Numbered from the stretch's first letter, positions 43,220 to 51,733 are shown. The stretch is 64,000 nucleotides of DNA from Oscillospiraceae bacterium (GCA_017427265.1 JAFRTG010000027.1:248001-312000), one strand, 5' to 3'. Made by a program: numbers and translations. Notes: generated from the sequence alone by a model not told the origin.

Positions 43220-43927
43220 ATGAAAAGAATTTTGACCTTGGCAATGGCAGCAGCCTTGCTTGCATCCCTGACAGGCTGCGGCACTTCCGCCGCTGCCTCC
43301 GATACGGATTATATTTACGGACAGATCGACACCATATCCGGCAATGATATCGTGCTGCTGCTGGCAGATTATAACGAAAACGCTGACAGCGGCGATACGG
43401 ATTCCGAGGAAAAAACGGATTCCGGTGATTCCAGACGCGAAAAGCCGGAAGGATTCGATAAATCGAAATTCAGCGGCGAAATGCCCGAAGGCTTTGACCC
43501 TTCCAATCTGCCGGAAGGTTTCAGCCGTCCCAAAAAGGACGGAGATTCGGACGATCAATCCGGCGAAACCAAGCGCGAAAAACCGGAAGGATTCGATAAA
43601 TCGAAATTCAGCGGCGAAATGCCGGAGGGCTTTGACCCTTCCAATCTGCCGGAAGGCTTTGAGAAACCGGCAGACGGTGAGATGTCCGAAGGCTTTGACA
43701 AATCGAAATTCGGCGGCAGCCGTTCGCGTTCCGGCGGAAACAGCCGTTATACGCTGACCGGCGAACAGGAAGAGATCCGTGTTCCGGTCGGAACGACAGT
43801 CACGACCGCATTGGGTGTTGAAACAGATTTTGAAGTGCTGAAATCCGGCGATATGGTCAAATGCAGCATTGCAAAGGACAGCGACGGCAATGATGTCATT
43901 ACGGCAATCTGGATTTTGGACAATTAA
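43220..43927 (+). CDS. Lipoprotein with PEGFDPSNLPEGF repeats
   Basis: A 235-residue lipoprotein with signal and lipobox 'LLASLTGCG' (Cys about 20). The N-terminal ~60 residues and the C-terminal ~65 residues ('RYTLTGEQEEIRVPVGTTVT') form a small beta domain. In between lie two near-perfect 28-residue repeats containing 'EKPEGFDKSKFSGEMPEGFD' and 'PSNLPEGF', plus a partial third. AAAGGAG precedes the ATG. It is within the ABC operon, between permease and ATPase. Likely an outer-leaflet accessory or substrate-capturing protein for the exporter; not known to me as a named family. Confidence 0.75.
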   Translation: MKRILTLAMAAALLASLTGCGTSAAASDTDYIYGQIDTISGNDIVLLLADYNENADSGDTDSEEKTDSGDSRREKPEGFDKSKFSGEMPEGFDPSNLPEGFSRPKKDGDSDDQSGETKREKPEGFDKSKFSGEMPEGFDPSNLPEGFEKPADGEMSEGFDKSKFGGSRSRSGGNSRYTLTGEQEEIRVPVGTTVTTALGVETDFEVLKSGDMVKCSIAKDSDGNDVITAIWILDN

Positions 43928-43943
43928 ACAGTGAGGAATCATT

Positions 43944-44627
43944 ATGGCTGCAGAACAGGTTATTTCCATGAAGCAGGTATGCAAGAGCTATCAGATGGGT
44001 GCAGAAAAGCTGAATGTGCTCAAAAAAATTGATTTTACAGTAAACAAGGGCGAGTTTACGGCAATTCTCGGACCGTCCGGTTCCGGCAAATCGACGCTGA
44101 TGAATATTATCGGCTGCATGGATACCATGGACAGCGGTTCCTATGAACTGAACAGTATTCCGATTCATGCGGCAAAAGAAAAGGAACTGACCAAGATCCG
44201 GAATCAGGAAATCGGGTTCATTTTTCAGAACTATCATCTGATTCCGACCTATACAGTCATGCAGAATATCATCATGCCGCTGCTGATGCGCGGCAAGGAT
44301 CGGAAAACCGCGGAAAAGGAATGCGAGGAAGTCATTTCGATGCTCGGGCTTGCAGAGCGTCTGCGGCATAAGCCTTCGGAGCTTTCCGGCGGTCAGCGGC
44401 AGAGAGTTGCAATCGCAAGAGCGCTTTGCAGCAAGCCTTCGCTGCTGCTTGCCGATGAACCGACCGGCGCGCTCGATCAGAACAGCGGCACTGAGGTTCT
44501 CAAGCTGTTTACGAAGCTGCATGAAATGGGCAACACGATTGTCATGATTACCCATGATATGAATGTGGCAAAATGGGCGCAGAGAACTGTTCGCATCGTT
44601 GACGGGGAAATGTTTGAGGAAAACTGA
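43944..44627 (+). CDS. MacB-type ABC transporter ATP-binding protein
   Basis: A 227-residue ATPase of the LolD/MacB class: Walker A 'GPSGSGKST' (43-51), Q-loop 'IGFIFQNYHLI', signature 'LSGGQRQR', Walker B 'LLADEPTGALD', H-loop 'MITHD', ending 'VRIVDGEMFEEN'. Full length. It energises the permease at 41787. A strong terminator follows. Confidence 0.93.
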   Translation: MAAEQVISMKQVCKSYQMGAEKLNVLKKIDFTVNKGEFTAILGPSGSGKSTLMNIIGCMDTMDSGSYELNSIPIHAAKEKELTKIRNQEIGFIFQNYHLIPTYTVMQNIIMPLLMRGKDRKTAEKECEEVISMLGLAERLRHKPSELSGGQRQRVAIARALCSKPSLLLADEPTGALDQNSGTEVLKLFTKLHEMGNTIVMITHDMNVAKWAQRTVRIVDGEMFEEN

Positions 44628-44647
44628 GATAAAATAGAAATTGCATA

Positions 44648-44695
44648 TAAAAAACACAGACCGGAACATATTGATACCGGTCTGTGTTTTTTGTG
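44648..44695. terminator. Bidirectional terminator
   Basis: AAAAAACACAGACCGG and CCGGTCTGTGTTTTTT form a 16-bp stem with A and T runs on either side, between the ABC operon and the convergent Rrf2 gene. Confidence 0.92.
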
Positions 44696-44696
44696 A

Positions 44697-45131
44697 TTAG
44701 ATTGCATAGACGCCGCGTGATTCAAATTCATCGCACTGCGCAAGCAGTTCTGCCAGTGTCAGACTGTCCATATACTCGCGCATATTGCGGTTGATTTTGT
44801 CCCACAGACAGAATTTGAGATTCATGCGGATGCCGTCCTCTGAATCAAGCTCCGAGGAATCCGCAAGAATGCTGCTGTCCAGTGCGTTCAGCACTTCCGT
44901 GATGGTAATGCTGGAAGCAGCCTGCGAAAGAGAATAGCCGCCGTTTTTTCCTTTTGCCGCGTGAATCAGATTCGACCGGCGAAGCTGAAGCAGGATCTGT
45001 TCCAGATATTTCTGTGATATATTCTGACGCCTTGCAATTTCAGAGGTTACGGCTTTTTTGCCCTGCTCGTGCTGAAGCGCAATGTCTGCGATCGCAGCGA
45101 GACCGTACTCTGCTTTCGTTGTAAATCTCAT
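44697..45131 (-). CDS. Rrf2-family transcriptional regulator
   Basis: A 144-residue winged-helix protein: 'MRFTTKAEYGLAAIADIALQ', 'EIARRQNISQKYLEQILLQL' and wing 'LIHAAKGKNGGYSLSQ'. Only one cysteine (FCLWDK) lies in the usual Fe-S loop region, so the three-Cys IscR cluster site is absent. This points to the cluster-free branch that includes the cysteine-metabolism regulator CymR. It lies 44 bases after the aminotransferase and may be in that operon. A candidate controller of the shared promoter motif in this region; that is inference. Confidence 0.85.
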   Translation of the reverse strand: MRFTTKAEYGLAAIADIALQHEQGKKAVTSEIARRQNISQKYLEQILLQLRRSNLIHAAKGKNGGYSLSQAASSITITEVLNALDSSILADSSELDSEDGIRMNLKFCLWDKINRNMREYMDSLTLAELLAQCDEFESRGVYAI

Positions 45132-45175
45132 TTGCTGCCTCCTTTTAGAATCATTGATGCCGACTTCTGCTATAT

Positions 45176-46342
45176 TTATGCGCGGGGCATTTTGGCGCGG
45201 ATTGCGCTCAGGCGTTCGAGCGCCTCGTTCAGTGTCTCATTTTTCTTCGCAAAATGCAGCCGGATATAGCGGTTTTCCGGCTCCTTGAAGAAGCTCGAAC
45301 CCGGCACTGCGCCGACGCCGACATGCTCTGCGAGCTTTTCGCAGAAATCAAGGTCGCTGGCATAGCCGTATTCCGAAACATCAAGCAGAATATAGTATGC
45401 GCCCTCCGGCACGGTATGCGAAATGCCGATGCGATCAAGTCCCGCAAGGAACAGATCCCGCTTTTCGGTATATTCCGCCTGCAGACCGCGGTAATAGTCG
45501 TCGCCGAATTTCAGGCCGGTGACGGCAGCCTCCTGCAAGGGCGCTGCTGCACCGACTGTCAGGAAGTCGTGCACCTTTTTCACGGTGTCGATGATCTCCG
45601 GCGGCGCAATGACGTAGCCCAGACGCCAGCCTGTGATCGAATAGGTCTTGGAAAGCGACGAGCAGGAGATTGTGCGCTCCCACATGCCCGGCAGCGACGC
45701 CATATAGGTATGCGTGTGCGGCGCATAGAGGATGTGCTCATAGACCTCGTCCGTGATGACAAAGGTGTCGTATTTCTTTGCAAAATCAGCGATAATCAGC
45801 AGCTCGTCGCGGGTAAATACCTTGCCGCAGGGATTGGACGGGTTGCAGAGAATCAGGGCCTTCGGATGCTGCTTGAACGCAGCTTCGAGGACATCTGCAT
45901 CAAAGGTGAAGGCCGGCGGAATCAGCGGCACATAGATCGGCTCTGCGCCGGAAAGAATCGTATCGGCACCGTAATTCTCATAGAACGGCGAGAACACAAT
46001 CACCTTGTCGCCGGGGTTCGTGACGCTCATCATGGCGGCCATCATGGCTTCCGTGCTGCCGCAGGTCACGACAATCTCGCCGTTCGGGTCGATCGGTCTG
46101 CCCATGAAATGCGACTGCTTTTCAGCGAGTGCCTCGCGGAAATTCTGAGCGCCCCATGTGATCGAATACTGGTGAAAATCTTCCTTTGTCACTTCTGCAA
46201 GGCGGTCGAGGATCGCCTTCGGCGGATCGAAATCGGGAAAGCCCTGCGAGAGATTGACTGCGCCGAACTGATTGGAAATGCGCGTCATCCTGCGAATTAC
46301 GGAGTCTGTAAAATTCGCGGTTCTGCTTGATAATGTTGGCAT
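45176..46342 (-). CDS. Class I/II PLP-dependent aminotransferase
   Basis: A 388-residue fold-type I aminotransferase: 'LSQGFPDFDPP', 'CGSTEAMMAAMM', 'CNPSNPCGKVFTRDEL', 'VITDEVYEHILY', PLP-lysine motif 'SSLSKTYSITGWRLGY', and 'YIRLHFAKK'. It resembles the aspartate/kynurenine/aromatic aminotransferase group. Together with the upstream ligase and 2-oxoacid oxidoreductase it would interconvert a 2-oxoacid and its amino acid. It has its own promoter inside the end of the ligase gene, with a large inverted repeat at the transcript start. Confidence 0.88.
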   Translation of the reverse strand: MPTLSSRTANFTDSVIRRMTRISNQFGAVNLSQGFPDFDPPKAILDRLAEVTKEDFHQYSITWGAQNFREALAEKQSHFMGRPIDPNGEIVVTCGSTEAMMAAMMSVTNPGDKVIVFSPFYENYGADTILSGAEPIYVPLIPPAFTFDADVLEAAFKQHPKALILCNPSNPCGKVFTRDELLIIADFAKKYDTFVITDEVYEHILYAPHTHTYMASLPGMWERTISCSSLSKTYSITGWRLGYVIAPPEIIDTVKKVHDFLTVGAAAPLQEAAVTGLKFGDDYYRGLQAEYTEKRDLFLAGLDRIGISHTVPEGAYYILLDVSEYGYASDLDFCEKLAEHVGVGAVPGSSFFKEPENRYIRLHFAKKNETLNEALERLSAIRAKMPRA

Positions 46343-46361
46343 GTTGCCCTCCTAAAAACAT

Positions 46362-46389
46362 GGTGTACCGGGTTTGCACCCGATACACC
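46362..46389. promoter_or_regulatory. 12-bp-arm inverted repeat at the aminotransferase transcript start
   Basis: GGTGTACCGGGT-4-ACCCGATACACC: 12-bp arms with one mismatch, beginning 2 bases downstream of the -10 box. It could be an operator or a 5' UTR hairpin; there is no T-run. Confidence 0.55.
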
Positions 46390-46390
46390 C

Positions 46391-46419
46391 ATTATACAAC
46401 AATCAGATCGTATAGTCAA
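46391..46419 (-). promoter_or_regulatory. Promoter of the aminotransferase gene
   Basis: Minus strand TTGACT, 17-base spacer, TATAAT; the -35 half overlaps the last codons of the ligase gene. Confidence 0.75.
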
Positions 46420-47743
46420 GCTTGCGCTCGTCAATGATGCGCTTGGACTTGTGCTCGGAACGGGTATTCAGACCGCCGTCCGGATGCACGATGACACGCG
46501 CAGGCTTGACGCCGATTCTGGCCTTGAGTGCTGCGGAGATCTCAGCAGCAACCGTCTCGTCGTCCTTCGGGTTATCTGCATTCTTTTCGATCTCGACCGC
46601 GTATTTGTTTGTGAAATCCTTTTCAAAGATGCGGATCAGATATTCGCCGGTGATATCATGCTGCTCACGGATGACCGCTTCAATGTCGCTCGGGAACACA
46701 TTGACGGCGGAGACGATGAACATATCGTCCTTTCTGCCGAGAATGTGGATTCTGCCGTGGGTTCTGCCGCACTTGCACGGTGTCTGGTCGATGCGGCCGA
46801 TGTCGCCGGTGCGGAAGCGGATCAGCGGTCTTGCGTGCTTGCGCAGCGTGGTAAAGACCAGCTCACCGGTCTCGCCGGGCGGCAGGATTTCGCCGGTGTG
46901 GAGGTCAACGGTCTCGACGAGAATGTGGTTCTCAGCGATGTGCAGGCCGTCGTGGTATTCGCATTGTGCCGCGCAGGCGCCGAAGATATCGGAAAGACCG
47001 TAGAAGTCAAAGACCTCTGCGCCCCAGATGTCCTCGATGGCCTTTCTGGTTGCGTCAATCGAACCGCCGAGCTCACCGGCCACAATGATCTTCTTGATGT
47101 TGAAATCCTTCTTCGGATCGTAGCCGGATTTCAGTGCCTTCTCACCGAGCTGCCATGCGTAGGAGGGGGAGGTCCAGATGACGGTCGGCTGATAGGTTTT
47201 CAGGATGAACAGCAGGCGTTCGCTCGGAAGCGTACCGCCCCAGATGCACAGTGCGCCGAGGTTCTGTGCGCCGATGACGTCCGGGCCGCCGACATACAGA
47301 GAGAAGTTCAGCGCGTGCACATAGCGGTCATTCGGTCTCATGCCGATCTGCCAGAACCAGCGGGATTCCGTATCCTGGAATTCGTCGAAGTCCTTCTTGG
47401 TGAACGGGCTCATGGTCGGCACACCGGTCGAACCGGACGATGTGGAAATAAAGACCACATCCTCTTCCGGAACGGCTGCGAGCTCACCGAGGAACGAGCC
47501 GACGCCCTGCGTATCACGCTGGGTTTTCTTGTTGATGAACGGGAACTTCTGAAGATCCGAAAGCTGCTTGATATCCGACGGCTTCACGCCTGCTTCGTCA
47601 AACGAGCGCTTGTAATACGGTGCATGATCGTATGCGAACAGCACGATCTCCTGCAGGTCGGCAAGCTGCCGCTTTTCAAGCTCTTCACGGGGGAGCGTTT
47701 CGAGCTCCTCGTTCCAGTATTTGCTGTTAATATCTCTGCCCAT
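46403..47743 (-). CDS. paaK: Phenylacetate-CoA ligase family protein
   Basis: A 446-residue AMP-forming acyl-CoA ligase of the PaaK type: 'LQEIVLFAYDHAPYYKRSFD', P-loop 'STSSGSTGVPT', 'DFYGLSDIFG', 'LVFTTLRKHARPLIRFRTGD', 'HILGRKDDMFIVSAVNVFPS'. It activates phenylacetate or related aryl acids. It lies downstream of a 2-oxoacid:ferredoxin oxidoreductase, which can reductively carboxylate aryl-acetyl-CoA to the arylpyruvate. AGGAGG precedes the ATG and a TTGGAC-18-TATAAT promoter lies upstream. Confidence 0.85.
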   Translation of the reverse strand: MGRDINSKYWNEELETLPREELEKRQLADLQEIVLFAYDHAPYYKRSFDEAGVKPSDIKQLSDLQKFPFINKKTQRDTQGVGSFLGELAAVPEEDVVFISTSSGSTGVPTMSPFTKKDFDEFQDTESRWFWQIGMRPNDRYVHALNFSLYVGGPDVIGAQNLGALCIWGGTLPSERLLFILKTYQPTVIWTSPSYAWQLGEKALKSGYDPKKDFNIKKIIVAGELGGSIDATRKAIEDIWGAEVFDFYGLSDIFGACAAQCEYHDGLHIAENHILVETVDLHTGEILPPGETGELVFTTLRKHARPLIRFRTGDIGRIDQTPCKCGRTHGRIHILGRKDDMFIVSAVNVFPSDIEAVIREQHDITGEYLIRIFEKDFTNKYAVEIEKNADNPKDDETVAAEISAALKARIGVKPARVIVHPDGGLNTRSEHKSKRIIDERKLDYTI

Positions 47744-47795
47744 TGTTTTTATCCTCCTAATATATCGAGTAATTCTATCGGATTGGTATGCATTT

Positions 47796-47825
47796 ATTAT
47801 ACACGGTTTGACGGCATTTGTCCAA
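47796..47825 (-). promoter_or_regulatory. Promoter of paaK with GTATTGGACAAA motif
   Basis: Minus strand TTGGAC, 18-base spacer, TATAAT, with GTATTGGACAAA across the -35 box and GCATACCAATCCGATAG after the -10. The first motif recurs at 50749 and 59463, the second in part at 50749 and 56216. Confidence 0.75.
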
Positions 47826-47854
47826 TACCGGCATTTTATAATGAGCGATAGAAT

Positions 47855-48760
47855 TTATTGATAAGTAAAGTTCTTTTCAATGAATGCCCACTTCTTGTCG
47901 CGGGATTCAATGACTGTCTTGATATCGTCAAGATCGAGGTGTTTGAAGCGTCCCTGTTTTTTCAGGTATGCTTCGACGCTGGTAAAGTCCTTCGGCTTAT
48001 GATTCAGCGTAAATTCGCCGTTTTCGTATTCCGCAAGATACCAGAGGCCGCAGTCCACGACTTCCTTTGCGATCTCGACCGTTTCATCCGGCGCGATGCC
48101 CCAGCCGGTCGGACAGGGCGCGATCACATGGATATATTTTGTACCCTTGATTCTGGAAGCCTTTTCGACCTTTTTGATGAAATCCGGCAGGTAACCGACG
48201 CTTGCTGTTGCCGCATAGGGAATATCATGCGCGGCTGCAATCTCAAACATATTCTTTTTCGGGCGCAGATTGCCGTGGATATTCGCACCGGCCGGCGTGG
48301 TTGTTGTTCTTGCACCGAACGGCGTCAGGCCGCTCTTCTGGATGCCGGTGTTCATATAGGCTTCGTTGTCGTAGCAGATATAGATGATGTTGTCATTGCG
48401 GTCGATTGCGCCGGACAGTGCCTGAATGCCGATGTCCGCCGTGCCGCCGTCGCCTGCAAAGCCGACTGCTGTGAAATCGCTGTAGCCCTTTGCACGCAGA
48501 CCGGTCTCAATACCGGTCAGCATGGATGCCGTGCCGGCAAAGGTCGAAATGATCGAGTTGTTCGAGAAGCAGAGCTGCGGAAAATTGAAACCGACCGCCG
48601 ACATACATCCTGCCGGCAGCACAGAAACCGCATTCTGCCCAAGCACCTTGAGTGCTGCCCGGACGGCAAGGCTGCCGCCGCATCCTGCACAGGCCTTGTG
48701 CCCGTAGAAATATTCGTCGCGGGAAAGCCGTTCAGCTGTTGGATTCGCCATTGCCGTCAC
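47855..48760 (-). CDS. 2-oxoacid:ferredoxin oxidoreductase, beta subunit
   Basis: A 301-residue TPP-binding subunit: 'GHKACAGCGGSLAVRAALKV' (CxxC cluster ligands), TPP motif 'GDGGTADIGIQALSGAIDRN' with 'YICYDNEAYMNTG', and 'APCPTGW'. It is the last gene of the gamma-delta-alpha-beta operon and overlaps alpha by 29 bases. It could act on pyruvate, branched-chain or arylpyruvate; the neighbouring aryl-CoA ligase favours aryl or branched acids. Confidence 0.88.
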   Translation of the reverse strand: MTAMANPTAERLSRDEYFYGHKACAGCGGSLAVRAALKVLGQNAVSVLPAGCMSAVGFNFPQLCFSNNSIISTFAGTASMLTGIETGLRAKGYSDFTAVGFAGDGGTADIGIQALSGAIDRNDNIIYICYDNEAYMNTGIQKSGLTPFGARTTTTPAGANIHGNLRPKKNMFEIAAAHDIPYAATASVGYLPDFIKKVEKASRIKGTKYIHVIAPCPTGWGIAPDETVEIAKEVVDCGLWYLAEYENGEFTLNHKPKDFTSVEAYLKKQGRFKHLDLDDIKTVIESRDKKWAFIEKNFTYQ

Positions 48761-49913
48761 CTCCGATTCCGATAAAGTTTACATGTTCTGTGCCGCTCCG
48801 GATATCTGCAAAAATCTGCGCGATATCGCCGGCGGAGATGTTTCTGCCGCCCAAGCCTCCGATGAAATTATAGCCCGGAAGCTGAATTCCCGCTTTTTGC
48901 AGCGCGGAATTGACATTTGTAAAGACCGTGCCCTCATTGCCGAAGGAAATATCCTTTTCCAGCACGCCGAATGCCTTTGCACTTTTAAGTGCTGCGGCGA
49001 TTTCCTCATTCGGGAACGGCCGCATATAGCGGATGCGCACAACGCCCGCTTTGATGCCCTGCGCACGCAGTTTGTCGGCCGTTTCGCGGCAGAGTCCTGC
49101 AATGCTGCCGAGCGTCACGAGGATATAGTCTGCATCCTCTGCGCGGTAGCTGTCCAGCAGACCGGAATACCGTCTGCCGAAGATCTCCGCAAATGCGTCC
49201 TCGGTTTCGCGGACAGCTTCTTTTGCTGCAAGCATTCCTTCATGCGCCTTATATTTGAAAATATAGTTGGTATCCGGCCCGGCCGAGAACGCCATGTTTT
49301 TCGGGTTGTCGAAATCAATGCGGTTTTCGGTCACATAGGGCGGCAGGAATCTGTCTGCCTGCTTTTGCTCCGGAATCTCAACTGTTTCATATGTATGCGT
49401 GAGCACAAAGCCGTCCAGATTGACCATGACCGGCGTGGAAACACGGCTGTCCTCTGCGATGCGCCAGCTCATCAGCGCAAGATCAAGCGCCTCCTGTGCG
49501 TTTTCCGCATAGACCTGAATCCAGCCGCTGTCCAGCTGCGAAAGACTGTCGCGCTGGTCGCCGTAGATGTTCCACGGCAGCGCGGTCGAACGGTCTGCGT
49601 TCATCATGACGATCGGGAACCGTCCGCCGGATGCGTAATACAGACATTCTGCCATGTAAAGCAGTCCCTGCGAGGAGGTTGCCGTGAAGGCTCTTGCGCC
49701 GGCCGCACTTGCGCCGATCGCGCAGGAGAGTGCCGAGTGCTCCGATTCCACATGGATAAACTCCGATTTCAGGCTGCCGTCCTCGACCATCTCCGAGAGC
49801 CGTTCCACAACGATTGTCTGCGGGGTGATCGGATATGCAGAGATGACATCGGGCTTTGCAAGGCGGATGCCCTCGGCAAATGCCTCATTGCCGGATAAAA
49901 ACCGTTTGCTCAT
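48732..49913 (-). CDS. 2-oxoacid:ferredoxin oxidoreductase, alpha subunit
   Basis: A 393-residue subunit: 'GNEAFAEGIRLAKPDVISAY', 'PITPQT', 'FIHVESEHSALSCAIGASAA', 'ATSSQGLLYMAECLYYASG', 'NIYGDQRDSLSQLDSGWIQ'. It carries the pyrimidine-binding domain I and domain II of PFOR-like enzymes. It overlaps delta by 4 bases. The loop NIYGDQRD differs from the NIxxDH-type loop I remember for pyruvate enzymes, so pyruvate specificity should not be assumed. Confidence 0.88.
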   Translation of the reverse strand: MSKRFLSGNEAFAEGIRLAKPDVISAYPITPQTIVVERLSEMVEDGSLKSEFIHVESEHSALSCAIGASAAGARAFTATSSQGLLYMAECLYYASGGRFPIVMMNADRSTALPWNIYGDQRDSLSQLDSGWIQVYAENAQEALDLALMSWRIAEDSRVSTPVMVNLDGFVLTHTYETVEIPEQKQADRFLPPYVTENRIDFDNPKNMAFSAGPDTNYIFKYKAHEGMLAAKEAVRETEDAFAEIFGRRYSGLLDSYRAEDADYILVTLGSIAGLCRETADKLRAQGIKAGVVRIRYMRPFPNEEIAAALKSAKAFGVLEKDISFGNEGTVFTNVNSALQKAGIQLPGYNFIGGLGGRNISAGDIAQIFADIRSGTEHVNFIGIGGDGNGESNS

Positions 49914-50203
49914 TTGTGCTCTGCCTCCGTTCCGATTGCGCCGATTTTACAGATTTTAGCGCAGATGCCGCATCCCTTGCAGAAATCATAGTCAATGACG
50001 GCCTTGCCGTTTTGAATCGCAATCACGCCGTCCGGACAGTATAAATAGCACTGCTCGCAGCCGATACATCGCCCTGTGTCAATCACCGGCCGGATACTGC
50101 GCCAGCCGCTGTTGACGGTTACCAGATAGCCCGCTTCAAATGCGGTTGCCTCCGGGATTTCCGCTGCGGAAAATGTTTTCTTTTCTCTGAGGAAGGGTTT
50201 CAT
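49910..50203 (-). CDS. 2-oxoacid:ferredoxin oxidoreductase, delta (ferredoxin) subunit
   Basis: A 97-residue 2[4Fe-4S] protein with 'CIGCEQCYLYCPDGV' and 'CKGCGICAKICKIGAI' (two CxxCxxCxxxC motifs) that passes electrons between the TPP core and soluble ferredoxin. It overlaps both neighbours (ATGA-type junctions). Confidence 0.92.
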   Translation of the reverse strand: MKPFLREKKTFSAAEIPEATAFEAGYLVTVNSGWRSIRPVIDTGRCIGCEQCYLYCPDGVIAIQNGKAVIDYDFCKGCGICAKICKIGAIGTEAEHK

Positions 50204-50715
50204 TTCTGCACCGCCTCTCTGGCCAGCTTCACAGCGCCGATGTTGCGCGCCTGAATTTTCTGCGGCATATAGCCCTCGATTGCGCTGACCGCCTGTTCTT
50301 CCGTGATGTAACCCGACAGCGCCGACACGATGCCGAGCATGACGGTGTTGACCGTCGGCAGCCGGAATTCCGCTGCAATGGCTTCGCCGTCAAAGGGGAA
50401 GGCACCGGGAATCGGCAGCTTCGAGTTGACGATGATTCTGCCGCCGGGCTTCAGCTGTGCCGAAAGGTCTGGCGTGTACAGCGTATCATCGAGCACGACG
50501 ATAAAATCTGCCTGCTCGGTCTGACTGCGGTCAAGCACCGGCTTTTCATCGAGCTTTGTAAATGCCCTGACCGGTGCACCGCGCCGTTCCGGACCGAAGG
50601 ACGGGAATGCCAGCGCATACTGTGCATCATTGTCTGCGGTGTAGGCCGCGCCGAACAGCTTTGCTGCCGTAAAGGCGCCCTGGCCGCCGCGTCCGAGCCA
50701 AAGAATTTCTTTCAT
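50200..50715 (-). CDS. 2-oxoacid:ferredoxin oxidoreductase, gamma subunit
   Basis: A 171-residue subunit with 'LGRGGQGAFTAAKLFGAAY', 'SFGPERRGAPVRAFTKLDE' and 'NTVMLGIVSALSG', standard for the gamma domain III. First gene of the operon, with AGGAGAATGAGATT before the ATG and a TTGGAC promoter about 35 bases upstream. Confidence 0.9.
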   Translation of the reverse strand: MKEILWLGRGGQGAFTAAKLFGAAYTADNDAQYALAFPSFGPERRGAPVRAFTKLDEKPVLDRSQTEQADFIVVLDDTLYTPDLSAQLKPGGRIIVNSKLPIPGAFPFDGEAIAAEFRLPTVNTVMLGIVSALSGYITEEQAVSAIEGYMPQKIQARNIGAVKLAREAVQK

Positions 50716-50748
50716 AATCTCATTCTCCTACCTGTTTGGTATGCTATT

Positions 50749-50778
50749 ATGATACACCGTTTTCCGGTTTTTGTCCAA
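50749..50778 (-). promoter_or_regulatory. Promoter of the oxidoreductase operon with GTATTGGACAAA motif
   Basis: Minus strand TTGGAC, 18-base spacer, TATCAT, with GTATTGGACAAA over the -35 and GCATACCAAACAGGTAG after the -10, closely matching the paaK promoter. Confidence 0.72.
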
Positions 50779-50794
50779 TACGAAAGAATAATTG

Positions 50795-51718
50795 TCAGTT
50801 ATCAGTTTTTTCGATACCGAGATACCGTTTCAGCTCCTCAATGTAGATCGTTCCGGCCTTGCTGCGCAGTGTCTTTTTCAGCGTGACATAGCCGATCTCC
50901 ATTGCGTCCTCGTCCTCGGTTTCAAACGGCACGGCGATATAGTCGCTGCCGTTGAGCTCCTCGCAGATGATGCCGGAGCACAGCGTATAGCCGTTCAGAC
51001 CGATCATCAGATTGAGCATCGTAGCGCGGTCGTTCGCCTTGATCGTGCGCGGATATTCCGCTGTGCTCAGAATCTCCTCTGCATAGTAGAACGAGCTGTT
51101 TGCGCCCTGCTCAAAGGAAAGGCAGGGGTAATCCGCAAGATCGGCCAGGGTGATATTTTTCTGCGCTGCGAGCGGATGCCCCTTCCAGAGATACACAAAC
51201 GGGCGGCATTTTGTCTGCGGCGTGAATTCCAGATTGTTTGTGTGGAGCAGCTTGGTGATCGCCTTGCGGTTGAAGTCGTTGAGATACAGAATGCCGATCT
51301 CGCTGCGAAGATTCGCCACATCGCTGATGATCTCGGCTGTTTTGGTCTCGCGGATTGCAAACTCATATTTTGCCGTATCAAACCGCTTGACCATCTCCAC
51401 GAACGCCTTGACCGCAAAGGAATAGTGCTGCGTCGAGACACCGAATTTCTTTTTGATATTGCCCCTGGCGTTGTATTTTTCCGTCAGGATATCAAACTGT
51501 CCGACAACCTGATGCGCATACTGCAAAAACTCCGCGCCGTCATTTGTGACGGTGACACCGCGGCCGCTGCGGTTGAAAATCAGGATGCCGGTTTCCTTTT
51601 CCAACTCCTGCACAGAAGCCGTCAGGGAAGGCTGCGAGACATAAAGCTGTTCCGCCGCCTTGTTCATGGAGCCGGTTTCTGCAATAATCAGTGCATATTT
51701 CAGCTGCTGCAAAGTCAT
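50795..51718 (-). CDS. LysR-family transcriptional regulator
   Basis: A 307-residue regulator with N-terminal HTH 'QQLKYALIIAETGSMNKAAE', 'LYVSQPSLTASVQELEKETG' and a LysR substrate-binding domain. It is 15 bases after cysK in the sulfur operon, so it is probably made with those enzymes and may sense O-acetylserine or a related effector like CysR/CysB/CmbR regulators. The next operon's promoter begins just beyond its stop. Confidence 0.9.
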   Translation of the reverse strand: MTLQQLKYALIIAETGSMNKAAEQLYVSQPSLTASVQELEKETGILIFNRSGRGVTVTNDGAEFLQYAHQVVGQFDILTEKYNARGNIKKKFGVSTQHYSFAVKAFVEMVKRFDTAKYEFAIRETKTAEIISDVANLRSEIGILYLNDFNRKAITKLLHTNNLEFTPQTKCRPFVYLWKGHPLAAQKNITLADLADYPCLSFEQGANSSFYYAEEILSTAEYPRTIKANDRATMLNLMIGLNGYTLCSGIICEELNGSDYIAVPFETEDEDAMEIGYVTLKKTLRSKAGTIYIEELKRYLGIEKTDN

Positions 51719-51733
51719 GCTCTCACCTCATTA

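Noticed and set aside
46451-47851. 466-codon plus-strand open frame
   Set aside because: Antisense to paaK and its promoter; no recognisable domain.
48783-49898. 371-codon plus-strand open frame
   Set aside because: Antisense shadow of the oxidoreductase alpha subunit.
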